Shown here in pieces: positions 18,868 to 29,160 of a stretch of 33,577 bases of DNA; within the stretch, counting starts at the first letter, position 1; each line of letters starts with the position of its first letter. The stretch is from Chara braunii (Eukaryota; Streptophyta; Charophyceae; Charales; Characeae): assembly GCA_003427395.1 (NCBI GenBank), contig BFEA01000164.1:1277323-1310899 (forward strand), written 5' to 3'. Below the pieces are notes generated by a model. The model saw only the letters and a list, made by a program, of their open reading frames with translations, had not been told where the DNA came from and did no database searches. A program made the position numbers and the translations under genes.

Positions 18868-19480
18868 TTTATTTGGCTGCGCTGGCGATGACACCTGCAG
18901 ATGGCACAACCACGAACTGAGGCGACAACGGGCGACTAATGGCTGTCGTGAAAGGCAAGGACGTTCGAAAGAGTGCACATTGCCACAATGACACACTAAC
19001 AGGGTACCGGGGAGGTAGGAGTAGTTCAAAAACGAACTACTTAGAATTCCCCCCATATCTTATTTCAGGCCCGAGCGCAGCCCGAGAAAAGAATTTGGCG
19101 GTACCAGAAACTCTACACATCGCCCCCTAGACATCCCAGCTAGTGACGCGTGTGTTGGGGTTGACGCGCACTGAGTGCCCCACATGTATATAAATATGTG
19201 ATTGATGGGCCACTGAGAAACACTTATGTAGACAACCTGGTGGTTGCGACTGGCCCCTACTCCTCACAGAAAGTGTGTGGTTACAAGCGAAATGCCGTTT
19301 TGCGAGCACTGCTTTACACACTTAGTGGGAGATGGGTGATGCCTGTGCAAGGAGGAGACCAAGTGGGAGCCTCCTCCTACCTATTTTTTCTCTTGCGCTA
19401 AAGTCATGGTGTTGCCATGGGAGGCCACTTCCACCCCTCTCAGGCTACTTTACGTGGCCCACCCTCCTCCCCTAATGCTT
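18868..19480. other. Unassigned stretch
   Basis: No recognised gene or repeat family. A TATA-like CACATGTATATAAATATGTG near 19179-19198 is close to palindromic, but no transcript start or coding frame supports a promoter. Confidence 0.35.
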
Positions 19481-20730
19481 TGCACCAGCCCCAACTAGCG
19501 CTTGTTCTGCCTCTGATGCCTTGCGTTTCTGTTCCTCCACACCAGACAACCACTGTGGGGACTCGTCTGTTTGCATGGGAATGATTCCTGTCCCTCCCTC
19601 ATCTCTTCCTACCCTCCTAACCTTCAGTCCTCCTCGACTGCCCTTCCTCATCCTGCCGCTCCTCCAATTCATAGTAGTTGAAACCACATCCGAGGGGATC
19701 CACTGGCCCCCAGCTTGCCGCCACTCCTGTGCAATCCGCTGGTCCACTTTTGTCACTAATCGCCGCCAAGCATCTCGAAGAAAGTGGGTTTGGCAAAGTG
19801 ACCCCCATGGGCTCGGTGCAGGAGGCAGAAAGCGGGGATGAAGCACATGGCAAGAGGGACAGGGGGGAAGGGAGGAATGATCCTTTTATGGGTAAAGAGG
19901 GAACACGAGGGAGGCAGGGGACCGAGGCAGCGAATTATAAGGAGGAGGGGACAGGGAAGCGGGTGGACGGAAGAGAGGGGGAGGGGTGTAAGGAGGAAGA
20001 AGGGTTTGATGAAGACGCTAAGCTGAGCACTCGGCCCCTATGGGTGGAAGGGGGCACAACCACCTCCTGCCGTCGATCCGTAGATGGGTGCTGACCGATA
20101 GTGAAAGGGAAAAGCAGCGAAGGCAACAAGGGTCTTCGAGGAGGAGGAAAATGCAAATCACTGCAGGGCCGCCTAGAGAGGAAGTGCCAGCCCTCTACTG
20201 CACATCTGTGTCGTGAGAATCGACACAAGTCAACATGGGATTCCAACAAGAGACTGATTGGACCGCGACTCCGACAAGCGGGAGGGAAGGAGAGCAATGC
20301 CCCCCACCGAGTGCGATGTAGCGAGACAGAGGGCCAGAAGCTCCAAAAAGGGAGTGGAATGCCCTCCTGTACAGGCTGGCGGGATGGATCAGGTGGTCAT
20401 ATGGCAGGTGGACCAGGGTGAGGAGGTTGACCGGGCGACAGACATGCAGCAGGGGGAGGCTTCGGGAAGTGAAGGGGGAGATCTGATAGAACCTGAGGGA
20501 GAGAGCTCGGTAAGAGCGGAGAAGGCATGACCCTTGCTAGCAGGGGAAGGGTCTAGAGAGGATCGGAGCAGGGATCAAGAGGTGTCCCATACCGGTTGCA
20601 GCAAAGTGGGAGAAGAAAGAGAATTACAAGGGAGACGATTGTGATGAAGGGGGAGAGTCGCGGGAACAGGAAGTGGGACTAAGGCAGGAGAGAACCCCGG
20701 TGAATCTTATTGAAATGCTCATGGCCAGGG
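19481..20730. other. Unassigned purine-rich stretch, possible retroelement-derived
   Basis: The plus strand is purine-rich (19840-20700) and several long frames overlap. The minus-strand frame 19472-19846 (THFLRDAWRRLVTKVDQRIA, QWLSGVEEQKRKASEAEQA) looks the least low-complexity; the plus-strand frame 20258-20530 is acidic and Gln/Glu-rich. Neither carries a motif I recognise. It could be the decayed 5' part of the LINE whose 3' end is seen at 23290-24570, but I see no RT or endonuclease motif here. Confidence 0.3.
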
Positions 20731-21115
20731 AATGTTACATTTGCCCCCTCGTTCTATGATGGGCTGCAGATGGTCTTAATATCTGGAGAGAGACGCGTTG
20801 AGTTGCCAGTGTTGAAGGTCTCCGCCATTCCGTAAGAGGCGATAATAATCGAACAGGCTGCACATTGGTTGGGCTGCTTTGCTGAGTGCACAAACTCTCC
20901 AAGCTATCAGCTTTCAGATTCCCACGGCACACCGATATGGGCACAAACTATCTCCCGGTTATCGTCCTCCTCACTGCTATCTCGAAGGCACCAGGTGTCC
21001 CGGAATTGAGCCTCAAAGTGGCTAGGTGGGTTAACTTTGACAGGATCAATGGACCTTCCACATGGCCTGGGGAGTTCCATATCGTGCATGATGCTACAAC
21101 GTCGACTATTGGAGG
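20731..21115. other. Unassigned stretch left of LTR A2
   Basis: Contains a plus frame (20886 onward: ARWVNFDRINGPSTWPGEF) that runs into the LTR. No family is recognised. It may be the target sequence into which element A2 inserted. Confidence 0.3.
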
Positions 21116-22397
21116 TGTTACAATCCTGGTAATTCCCAAAGTGCAAATTCACAATGAAAGACAATGCCACCCAATTGCGAAAGAAATGAAAGCACTTGCA
21201 AAGAGATAGAGACCAAAGATGACAGAAAGAAGAAGAAGAAAAAGATGTACACCAGCAAGACTAATGACAAATCCCCCTTCTCTCTCCACCTTCCTCCTTC
21301 ACCTTCACTTCGCCAATCTTATTCTTCTTCCATAATAATAACAATGAGTGGATGAACCAGAATCAATATCCAAAGTTCCTTCTTACTGCAGACACAACAA
21401 CAGGTCCACCATAGCTATGGCTTCCCCCTTCTTCCTCCTCTCACATGCCTAGGCTATGGCAGACTACTAAGGGCTCTGCCCTCCTGTGCAAAGGACAACG
21501 CAAAGCAGCTGTGTTGCTGCACTCCTGTCCAAAGGACAACCCAAATTACCGATGTCGCTGCTCAGTATGCCGTCATGCCTGACTCTGCCTTGAGCGTCCT
21601 TGGTGAGGCACTACCCCAACTGGGGCCTTCCAGATGCAGCGCCCAACAAGGTGATGAAGATGGTGTCCACCATAGCCAGGTAGGTACCTCGCCACTCTCC
21701 TCCTTCGCCCCCTTCTTCCTCCTCCTCGGGCTAGGCTGCTCGCCATAGCCCGGCTGAGCGCCCAGCTGCTCTTCTCGTCCATGCAGCGCTTCCCAAGTCC
21801 AGCACTTGGCTCCAGCAGCATGTCGCCAATCCTTGCATGCCTGAAATGAGGAGGAGCTGCTTGCTCCTCTCGAAGATACGGCCTACTGGCCTCTTGGGCG
21901 GTGACTTCCTAGGCTGAGCGGCCTCCCCGCAACCGGTACCTCCTCCCTTTCGGAGGGAAACATCATTGCAGGCTCTGATATCGTCCGGGCAGGCGCTAGA
22001 CTCAGGCTACTTGGACTGGTACTGGCCTACCTCCAACCTACTGCTACTGGGCCTCTAAAAATGCCAACCTTTGTCTTCTTCTGCGCGGCCTCCAGTACCC
22101 GACACTTCTACCACTACTTGAGTGGTACCGGCCTACCTGCTACTTGAGTGTTTTTCCCGCTGCAACCCTCAAACTCACGGCCACAAGTAAGTACCGACCC
22201 TGCGGGGCCTTTCAACCAACAAGTACCCTTGCGGGTCACACATACACTCAGAGGACAACAAGGCTCAGACAGGCACGCACACACACTCAGACATAGAAAT
22301 CACATCAGAATGCGGGAATCTCGGCAAGGCATTCATTCCAGCGGCAAACCCCAGAAATCAGCAGTGTTCTCAATTTGTGTTTTGGCGGGTCATAACA
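21116..22397 (-). repeat. 3' LTR of chromovirus A2 (LTR family A)
   Basis: Reading the minus strand it opens TGTTATGACCCGCC after GAGAGGGGATAG and closes GGATTGTAACA at 21116, 1282 bp. It matches the LTR at 1718-3031 along its length, including ATCAGAGCCTGCAATGATGTTTCCC and the GGTGGAC motifs near its end. Five GCTATGG/CCATAGC heptamers lie at 21409, 21414, 21453, 21670 and 21743. Confidence 0.82.
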
Positions 22398-22437
22398 CTA
22401 TCCCCTCTCAAGAGCGAGGTCCCTTTGAGCGAGTAAC

Positions 22438-23285
22438 TCATTCAAAGTCGGCACAAAATGCGTCATAGGCGTTGATAAAAAATAGAGTTTTGGTATAACC
22501 GTGAAGAGTGAGTTTTGTAGACAACTTAGCAGTCTGTTCGTCGGCGATCTGTCGTTCATAAGCGTTAACAACACGAGGAGCATTCTTTAGCAGCTCTTTT
22601 TGGTCGATCCAATAGAACTCTTTCAACGGGTGATTCTTTCTGGGGATACGATTTAGGCCACGATAGTGGATAAACATGCGGAGTTCGCCTCCTTTCTTTC
22701 GCACAAACAGGACAGGTGCACCGAACTCCGACTCACTAGGTCTAATCAATCCATCCACGATCAATCATGTCGTCAATTTGTCTCCTCAACTCCTCCAACT
22801 CGCCTTGGCCCATACGGTAGACGCAGCCCTTTGGAGGAACGCTCCCTTCTAATATTTCGATCTTGTGTTTGAACAAACGCTCGGGGACTCCACGAGGTTC
22901 AGCCAGAACTTCAAGAAATTTATCTAATAGACGGCGAATGTTTGTTGGGACTTCCGTTGGAGGATCATCGTCATCAGGAGAGAGAAAATCAGATTGAGAA
23001 TTTTCAGCAATAACAACCGAATTCGAAGTAGTTGGATCAGAAGTAGACTTGTTTCTTACAGTAGAAGTCGATGGAACAGAAGTAGATGTAGTAGAAGTAG
23101 AATTATTTTCTGAGGTAGAAAATGCAGCAAAAGTAGAAGGCACATGGAGGGGCTTTACAAGGGCTACATGCACATATGGTCCACCATAGACCGTCGACGT
23201 GTGTTTTAAAAGCGCCAATATGATGGGGCATGTAAGGTGGGGCACATTATGGTCCACCTCGCTGTCGTTATGGAGGGATAAAATG
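22438..23285 (-). pseudogene. Element A2 pol with RT fused to chromodomain by internal deletion
   Basis: From 23257 down the minus strand: a protease-to-RT linker with a Ser/Thr-rich stretch (STSENNSTSTTSTS), DDDDPP, FLEVLAEPRGVPERLFKHKI, GCVYRMGQGELEELRRQIDD and MIDRGWI. At about 22755 a 4-bp duplication (ATTGATT where ATT is expected) shifts the frame. The next frame reads [33 protein letters not shown] and RKN, then jumps at about 22630 to [25 protein letters not shown] and INAYDAFC, the chromodomain and tail seen in A1. The rest of RT, all of RNase H and nearly all of integrase are gone. The join keeps frame, leaving a 108-codon hybrid. The conserved CIDYRG aspartate is lost (FIHYRG). Confidence 0.82.
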
Positions 23286-23289
23286 TTAA

Positions 23290-24570
23290 TTCAATGTATC
23301 TGCAGGAGTCTTCAACCAGCTCCTCTTTGATAATAGATTTATTTGCGACATGCAAAGGGACCCCTTTCTTTGGTAAGGTAAGGTGGGCTCATTTGGACAC
23401 CAATGAGCAAAGTGTGGCCATTTATGGGATGTGCAGCGGGGGGACTGGATACCAGACGATGAAATGACGAGAATACTACCTCGGCAGTTCAAAAGGCCCT
23501 AAGGACTGCAAGAGCTGAGGGATGCGATTTTCTCTCAATGGGTGGAGTTGTTGAAGACGGGGAACCTTTAGGGTGGGGATTGGGTGAGGAGAAAAGGGGA
23601 GACGGTGCCGACACACATTTACTGAATAGAGAGGGTGCGAGAGACGGAGGCCGGATGGAAGGTACAGAGTGGATGGCAAAATCGGGGTATGTGGGGTTGG
23701 GTCTCCCGTTGGTGGGAGGAGGACAGGATGGGGTGTGGCGCTGGTGCCGGGTTGACCCAGAAGCTGGGGAGACAGTATTAGTTTGTAAGGGGGGGCGAAA
23801 GGGGCGAGGAGGAGTACCTCCCCTTCTGTCTTGGAAAAAACAGAAGAGAGCTGGTGATTGACCCGCGAGATTGGTACCTCCCCCCGGTAAACGAGAATAA
23901 GAAATGTATTCCGCTGCCGCGTTATGGAGGGAAGGCTAGTTGTTTCTACTGCTAGATGGACGTTTCAAAAATGGACGGAAGGCTAGATGGTCGTTTCAAA
24001 AATGGTGGGAAGGCTAGCTGTTTCTACCGCGAAAAGTCGGCACAAGGAGGTGCACTGTTCAGCCCCGGGGTGTGGACAGGTGGATTCAATTCCCCATCTT
24101 TCTGTGTGCTTCCTGGTGATAATGAACTTCTGGAAATGGTGGTCGGAGGAAATGAGGGAGCCCTCACCCTGACTGGTGACAGAGGTTGATGAGGCAACAA
24201 TTTTGTTGGGAGCGTTAATGTTGTGGACAGGAAGGAGAAGACCCGGCTCTTTGCAGCAGAATTGGTGAGGGTGGCGGTCCTCTGCGCTATTTGGATGCTC
24301 AGGAAGGAAAGAATCCGCCAAGGGAAGGAGGTAACTATGGCGGCCGCGAGGTCCAGAGTGGCGGGGAACCTGCAGGTGGCCATCCTGGTGGATCTACAGA
24401 GGTGCAAGCGGAATTCGGGGAATGACCACAACAAGTTCTGGAGGATCTGGGGGGACTATCCTAGTCTGGTTGAAAAGAACCTTGCAACTGGTAGAATGGT
24501 CTTTGGCCGGGTTTGGCCCCACACTACAGAAATATGCGCTAGGTCAACCTGTACTATAGTTAGAGCAGGT
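23290..24570 (+). pseudogene. LINE (non-LTR retrotransposon) 3' remnant, after the RT domain
   Basis: Pieces in several plus frames resemble the C-terminal part of plant-type LINE ORF2: VFNQLLFDNRFICDMQRDPF, KCGHLWDVQRGDWIPDDEM, LRDAIFSQWVELL (23310-23570), then ELVIDPRDWYLPPGK (about 23845-23890). A zinc-binding-like segment CSAPGCGQVDSIPHLSVC with FWKWW follows near 24056-24145 (C-x4-C ... H-x3-C, close to the RT-associated zinc finger of LINEs). Last is AAELVRVAVLCAIWMLRKER (24255-24315) with a basic tail. Stops and frameshifts break it. The RT core is not present. Element A2 adjoins it on the left and LTR B of B3 on the right. The call rests on motif order and could be refuted by a protein search. 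Confidence 0.5.
23955..24016 (+). repeat. 31-bp tandem duplication in the LINE remnant
   Basis: Units 23955-23985 and 23986-24016 share GATGG-CGTTTCAAAAATGG and GGAAGGCTA. A third partial GGAAGGCTAG lies at 23930. Confidence 0.75.
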
Positions 24571-24575
24571 GCTAG

Positions 24576-25487
24576 TGCAATCAGACTCGCTTTCATTCAC
24601 ACTTTACATGCATGCAACCAGTAGCGCAGCAAACTGGCGACATGCGCCCACTCAGTACTCAGAGATATGGCAACCCAAATACGAGTTCTCTTCCAATGGC
24701 TATGGCGACACAACGCCCATACAACTCTCTGTTCGCATACGTTGGATCACCGTGGATATCCCACACGCGGAAATCTGTTCACTCTCACACACTCACACAC
24801 TGAACTCCAACTACAGCTATGGCGGCTATGGTCGCCGCTACCCTATCACTATGACCAAGCTTCGTCTCTCTGCCCACTTCGTCTTCGGGCTCACTGCAGA
24901 CCTTGCACAAGTCGTTGTGGCAGCGTTTCCCCATGTCTCACGCAGGAATGAATGAATGGCTAGGCGCTGCCTCTTGATTTATACTTCTGCAGTGCGTTGG
25001 TCTGGCCCCTTTCCCAGGCCCGAAGTGCACACAGTCCCATGCAGTACTTGCTTGACTGGACCAGGCCTACCTAGGACTGGGACTGCTGACTCAGCACAGG
25101 CAGACTCCTCCACTTGCCTTGCCACTCGCCCACTTGCCTTTAGTCTAAGTGTGGGACACTTCGAAAGGCCACTACTCAGACCTTCTGGAAGGCCGTGGAC
25201 TTGGCCTTTCGGTACTGTAGCAGCTACGACCTTGACCCTTCTGGACTGTAGCAGCTATGACCCTGACTCTTTGAGAAGACTACAGCTATGACCTGTAGAC
25301 CTGACCGGGACTCCTATCCGACAGGTCTGCAGATCGAACCCATGCTACCTATGGACCCTACGACAACCTACCAACTGCTACAAATACACAGGTCGCGGGT
25401 CAACTCTACAGGTCGACATAGGTATTGTACACAGGTAAGGTGGGGGCTAGGGATCGAGCCCTGGGATCTGCATAAGCTACTGCGAAC
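24576..25487 (-). repeat. 3' LTR of element B3 (LTR family B), 5' edge lost
   Basis: On the minus strand it closes GAGTCTGATTGCA at 24576. Its start lacks the polypurine tract and the first bases (TGAAAGGGTTTCACC) present in B2: the pol stop codon at 25490-25488 runs straight into TTCGCAGTAGC, so about 50 bp spanning the junction are deleted. It has the 31-bp U3 repeats (25213 and 25244, plus a shortened third), a TATA box at 24983-24977, and heptamers at 24699, 24816 and 24825. The flank GCTAG (24571-24575) does not recur beyond the 5' LTR at 32933. Confidence 0.82.
24977..24983 (-). promoter_or_regulatory. TATA box of LTR B (minus copy)
   Basis: TATAAAT in AGTATAAATCAAGAGGCAGC on the minus strand, matching the box at 13937 in the plus copy and lying mid-LTR. 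Confidence 0.62.
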
Positions 25488-28215
25488 TTAGTCCAAGGCA
25501 AGACCTTTACCTCTCTTATCTCTCTCATAGGCTCTATCTATATCGGGAGCTGTTTCAAGAAGTTTTGATCTTGTGAACCAGCGGTCATCCTCCGGCTCCT
25601 GATAAGCAAACCGGACTTTATATTGTTCCTATGGACGACCCCTACCTCCTGTTTTAAACATATCTTCACCTACAATGTCGTCAATGTCATATCTTTCGTC
25701 CATGTCTGGAGGGATCATGGACCGTCTAGATGGGAACTGTTGACTGGTGACACACGGCAGCAACTTTGATGCGTGGAACACAGGGTAGGTGTGGAGGTGT
25801 GATGGAATCTCTATAGTATAAGACGGTCCATCCTCTCCACCCTTAACTTCTAGAACTGGCCACGGTCCTCTATACGCGGGCAGTAACTTCTGCGAGATGT
25901 TTTCCTCAGGTGCAAACTCTTTAGACTCGACCCAGACCAGGTCACCTACCTGAAACTGCGATGGGCGACGATGCTTATTAGCCTGTTCTATCATCCGGTG
26001 CTGGGCCTTCCTGAGGTTCTCAACAACAGTGGCTATCTCTTTCTCATGTTGTATCGCGAACTCCCTGGTATCGGGCGGTAACCTGTGAATCTGATTTCGG
26101 TTAAGCCCTTCAAACGGTCTGAGCTGTCTAAAGGACTTGTGCAACTCATTGGGAGTGCGACAGGTGGATAAATGCTCGCTGCTATTGTATGCACTAGCTA
26201 CCTTGGGTAACATCTCGTCCCAGTTGATCTGATCGGGTCTAATGTACATGCGCAGAACTTGCTGCAGGATCTTGTTCATCTGTTTTGTCTAACCGTTAGT
26301 CTCTGGAAGGCGGCCAGATGACATCAACAACTTTGATCCATAGACTCTCATGAGTTCCTGCCAGTTTTGGCTGGTGAAGCGACCATCTCTATCGCTAACT
26401 ATGGATAACGGGTCTCCATGTTCACTAACCCAAAAATCGAAAAACTTTTGAATCACTAACTTTGTGCGTGCCTCTGCAGGCAAAGGAACAAAGATAGCAT
26501 ACTTGCTAAATCTGTCAACTACAACCATGACTTGGCTCTTGCCGTGTCTACTCTTGACACCGGCATCCATAAAGTCAATGGAGACCGAGTCTCCAGGCTG
26601 ATCTGGAATGGGCACGGGTCTGAGAAGACCTAGAGGGGCACGCGTAGTGGTCTTATTCCTCCGGCAGACCTTACAGCTACGGATGTACTCTATGCAGTCG
26701 CTCTTCATTCCCGGCCATGTGTACGCGTGCATCAGATTGGCTAAAGTCTTTTGCCAACCGAAGTGTCCCTCTGTATCATGGCATTCCCCTAGGATTAGAC
26801 TACGGATCTCCTCATTGTTGGGAATGCACAGGCGGTCTACTACATTAGTCTTCTTGAATAACAAACCCTCGGTAGTGCGGTAATCTGGCTCTGTCTCTGG
26901 GGCCTCCTTGACTCTCTTGAGGAGGTCACTATAGATAGGGTCCTGCGCATACGCTTGCATAACTTTCTCTTGCAGGTCACTCCCTATGTCCAGATAGTGA
27001 ACTATAGCTCCAAAGTAGTCTGATCTCCTACTCAGAGCATCGGCAACTACATTGTACTTGCCCTTCACCGGCTTGAGCTCAAAGTCATACTGGTCTAACT
27101 CTGCAGCCCACCTAGTCAACTTAGGTGTCATTTTGGCCTGTGTCTTTAACCATCTAAGCATCTTGTGGTCTGAGTACACCTTGAAGTGCCTCCCAAGCAC
27201 GTAATGCTTCCAATGCTCTAAAGCCTGCCTGAGAGCGTAGAGTTCTCTCTCGTACGTCGAGGTAGCAACCTTCTCTGAGGGCATCCTCGCTGACATGAAC
27301 TCTACGGGTCTGTAGACGTTGCCGTCATCCTGCTGCAACACGGCGCCTATTCCATACTGACTCGCGTCCGTGGTGACAACAAATGGCAAAGACGGATCTG
27401 CTACCTTGAGGACAGGATACTGTATCAATGCGCACTTTAATTTCCTTAGCGCAGACGTACAATCTTTGTCCCTTTGCCAGATTGCCTCTTTCTTGAGGAA
27501 CCTGTGCAAGGGAGTGGCGATGGTAGAGAAGTTCCTCACGAACTTCCTATAATAGTTGGCTAAGCCCAGAAACGACCACAACTCTGTCAAGGTGCGGGGC
27601 GTCGGCCAGTCTCTAATTGTCGCTATCTTACTGTCCTTAGGTTTGATCCCATCTCCATCTAATACGTGGCCCAAGTACAAAACTTGCGTCTTGGCCCACT
27701 CGCACTTCTTCGCGTTGATCTTGAAGTTAGCTTCTCTGAGCTTCTCCAAGACCTGCCTCGAATGCCCCTGGTGCTCCTGTAGGGTCCTACTGAATACTAG
27801 GATGTCGTCTAAGTAAACTACGACGAACCTATCCAACCAAGGCCTAAACAGATCATTCATACAACGCTGACATGTGGCTGGTGCGTTGGTTAGTCCAAAA
27901 GGCATCATTATAAACTCATAATGCCCATAACGAGTCCGGAACGCAGTCTTGTACTGGTCATCAGGATGAACTTTTATCTGATGGTAACCGAACTTCAAAT
28001 CTATCTTGGAGAAATACTTACAACCCTGCGGCAGTGGTTCAGCATTCTTGATTGTAATAGCATTCAGACCCCTATAGCCTCTACACATGCGCAACTCTCC
28101 TTCCTTCTTGGGGACAAACAAAACAGGTGCTCCAAAAGGAGACGAACTGGGCCTAATCCAACCTTCCTCAAGGAGCTCGTCCAACTGCTTTCGCAGCTCC
28201 TCTCTCTAGGGGACA
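25488..28215 (-). pseudogene. Element B3 pol: RT, RNase H, integrase, chromodomain
   Basis: The best-kept coding region of the window. One frame runs from about 28200 to 25490 with only two stops. [51 protein letters not shown] and [11 protein letters not shown], so the catalytic aspartates are kept; nine codons after PLP are deleted in frame, and CIDYRG reads CRGYRG. RNase [35 protein letters not shown] and VVADALSRR. Integrase: [32 protein letters not shown]; the HP of HPETNG is LP, TAG at 26289 replaces glutamine, and the glutamate position reads lysine (TKQMNK). Then VGDLVWVESKEF, LLPAYRGPWPVLEV and YPVFHASKLLPCV. TAG at 25629 precedes a chromodomain with EQYKVRFAYQEPEDDRWF, LLETAPDIDRAYER. 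A one-base loss near 28205 separates it from the upstream frame. Confidence 0.93.
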
Positions 28216-29160
28216 TCCTGTAGACAGCTCCCTTAGGAGTTCTACTGCCAGGCTCTATCTCTATTCTGCGCTGGATCAGCCGCGACACTACTCCTGTCAG
28301 CGGCTCAGATAAGTCCTTAAACTCTTCCAGCAGCTTGGCAATGGCTGGATCCGTGGAACTAACCTCTTCCTTAGGCTCAGTGAAGGTCTAACATACACTA
28401 CAAAGACCTGATCCTCTAACTGCTCCTTCTTCACTAATCGCGCGAACGTGGGAGCACTGAGACAGCAATGTGCCAGCGAGTTGTCGACTCCTGACACATG
28501 GAACAGACGGGCTGTCTTACTTGACGGACTAGGGAGCCGACACTCATGCTCTCTCAAGTGGAGTGTGGCCCATGTTGCCTCTCCCCAGTCCATACCTAGG
28601 ACTATGTCAAAAGGAAGGTCATCCTGAACGAGGAGAGTCAAGAGATGGAGAACTTTCTCCACCTTCCCATCTTTCTCTAAGCAAAAGTACGCCTCGACTC
28701 CCTCTACGTAGTCCTCAACTCGCATCGTGCGGTTGTCTGCGAGGACACTAACTATGGGGTCTTCCAATTTCTGGACTTTCAACCCTAGCCTCAGCTTCTT
28801 CAGCGCCCTACGGCTAATATAGTTACGGGTAGCCCCTGAATCTACAAGGGCCCCAACTCTACTCCTGAAAACTTCTACATCTATTAGGATTAGCTGCCCT
28901 TTGCTATCTTTCTTCATCTTCGCCCAGGCAGGCATCCTCTCCTTTAATTCTTTTGCCACGCCTGCGAGGGACGTGCCTAGGGAGACGCTGACACAAGCGG
29001 TCTCTGGACAGCTAACTAGGCACGGGCCTGCAACCTCTGCCGAAGGCTCATGTGTTGTGGGAGTTTCCTCTACGCGCGCGCTCGCTTCCCTACATGGCCT
29101 AAGAGTAGGGGCAGTTGCAACCCCAACCGGCGGCTGCCTTTTGACTCTTGGGCAGCCCAA
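28205..29160 (-). pseudogene. Element B3 protease and linker to RT
   Basis: The retropepsin-like domain is complete in one frame: AKMKKDSKGQLILIDVEVF, the active site ALVDSGATRNYISRRALKK (about 28810-28870), MRVEDYVEGVEAYF, LPFDIVLGMDWGEA and LFHVSGVDNSLAHCCLSAP. A frame change near 28378 then leads to EEVSSTDPAIAKLLEEF, DLSEPLTGVVSRLIQRR, IEIEPGSRTPKGAVYRMSP, which is the lead-in to RT. The protease would cut the Gag-Pol chain in the particle. The active site is intact here, unlike in B1. Confidence 0.88.

Noticed and set aside
17731-19056. A 441-codon minus-strand frame with Gly-, Val- and Phe-rich sequence
   Set aside because: It reads through C-rich repeats, polypurine DNA and a GA tract. 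The peptide is low complexity and repeats with the DNA, so it is not a gene.
19179-19198. TATA-like near-palindrome as a promoter
   Set aside because: No coding frame or conserved element lies downstream, and A/T palindromes are common.
24049-24624. Possible nucleic-acid-binding host gene
   Set aside because: The zinc-finger-like segment and the downstream helix fit the end of LINE ORF2 better, and frames are broken.
25310-25350. tRNA-like B-box (GGTTCGATC) on the minus strand in LTR B
   Set aside because: No A-box, acceptor stem or cloverleaf could be built around it.
7640-26291. Systematic C-to-T decay at CAG codons as a sign of CHG methylation
   Set aside because: Two stops fit CAG to TAG (about 7648 and 26289), but others need different changes (13346, 25629), so the sample is too small and mixed.
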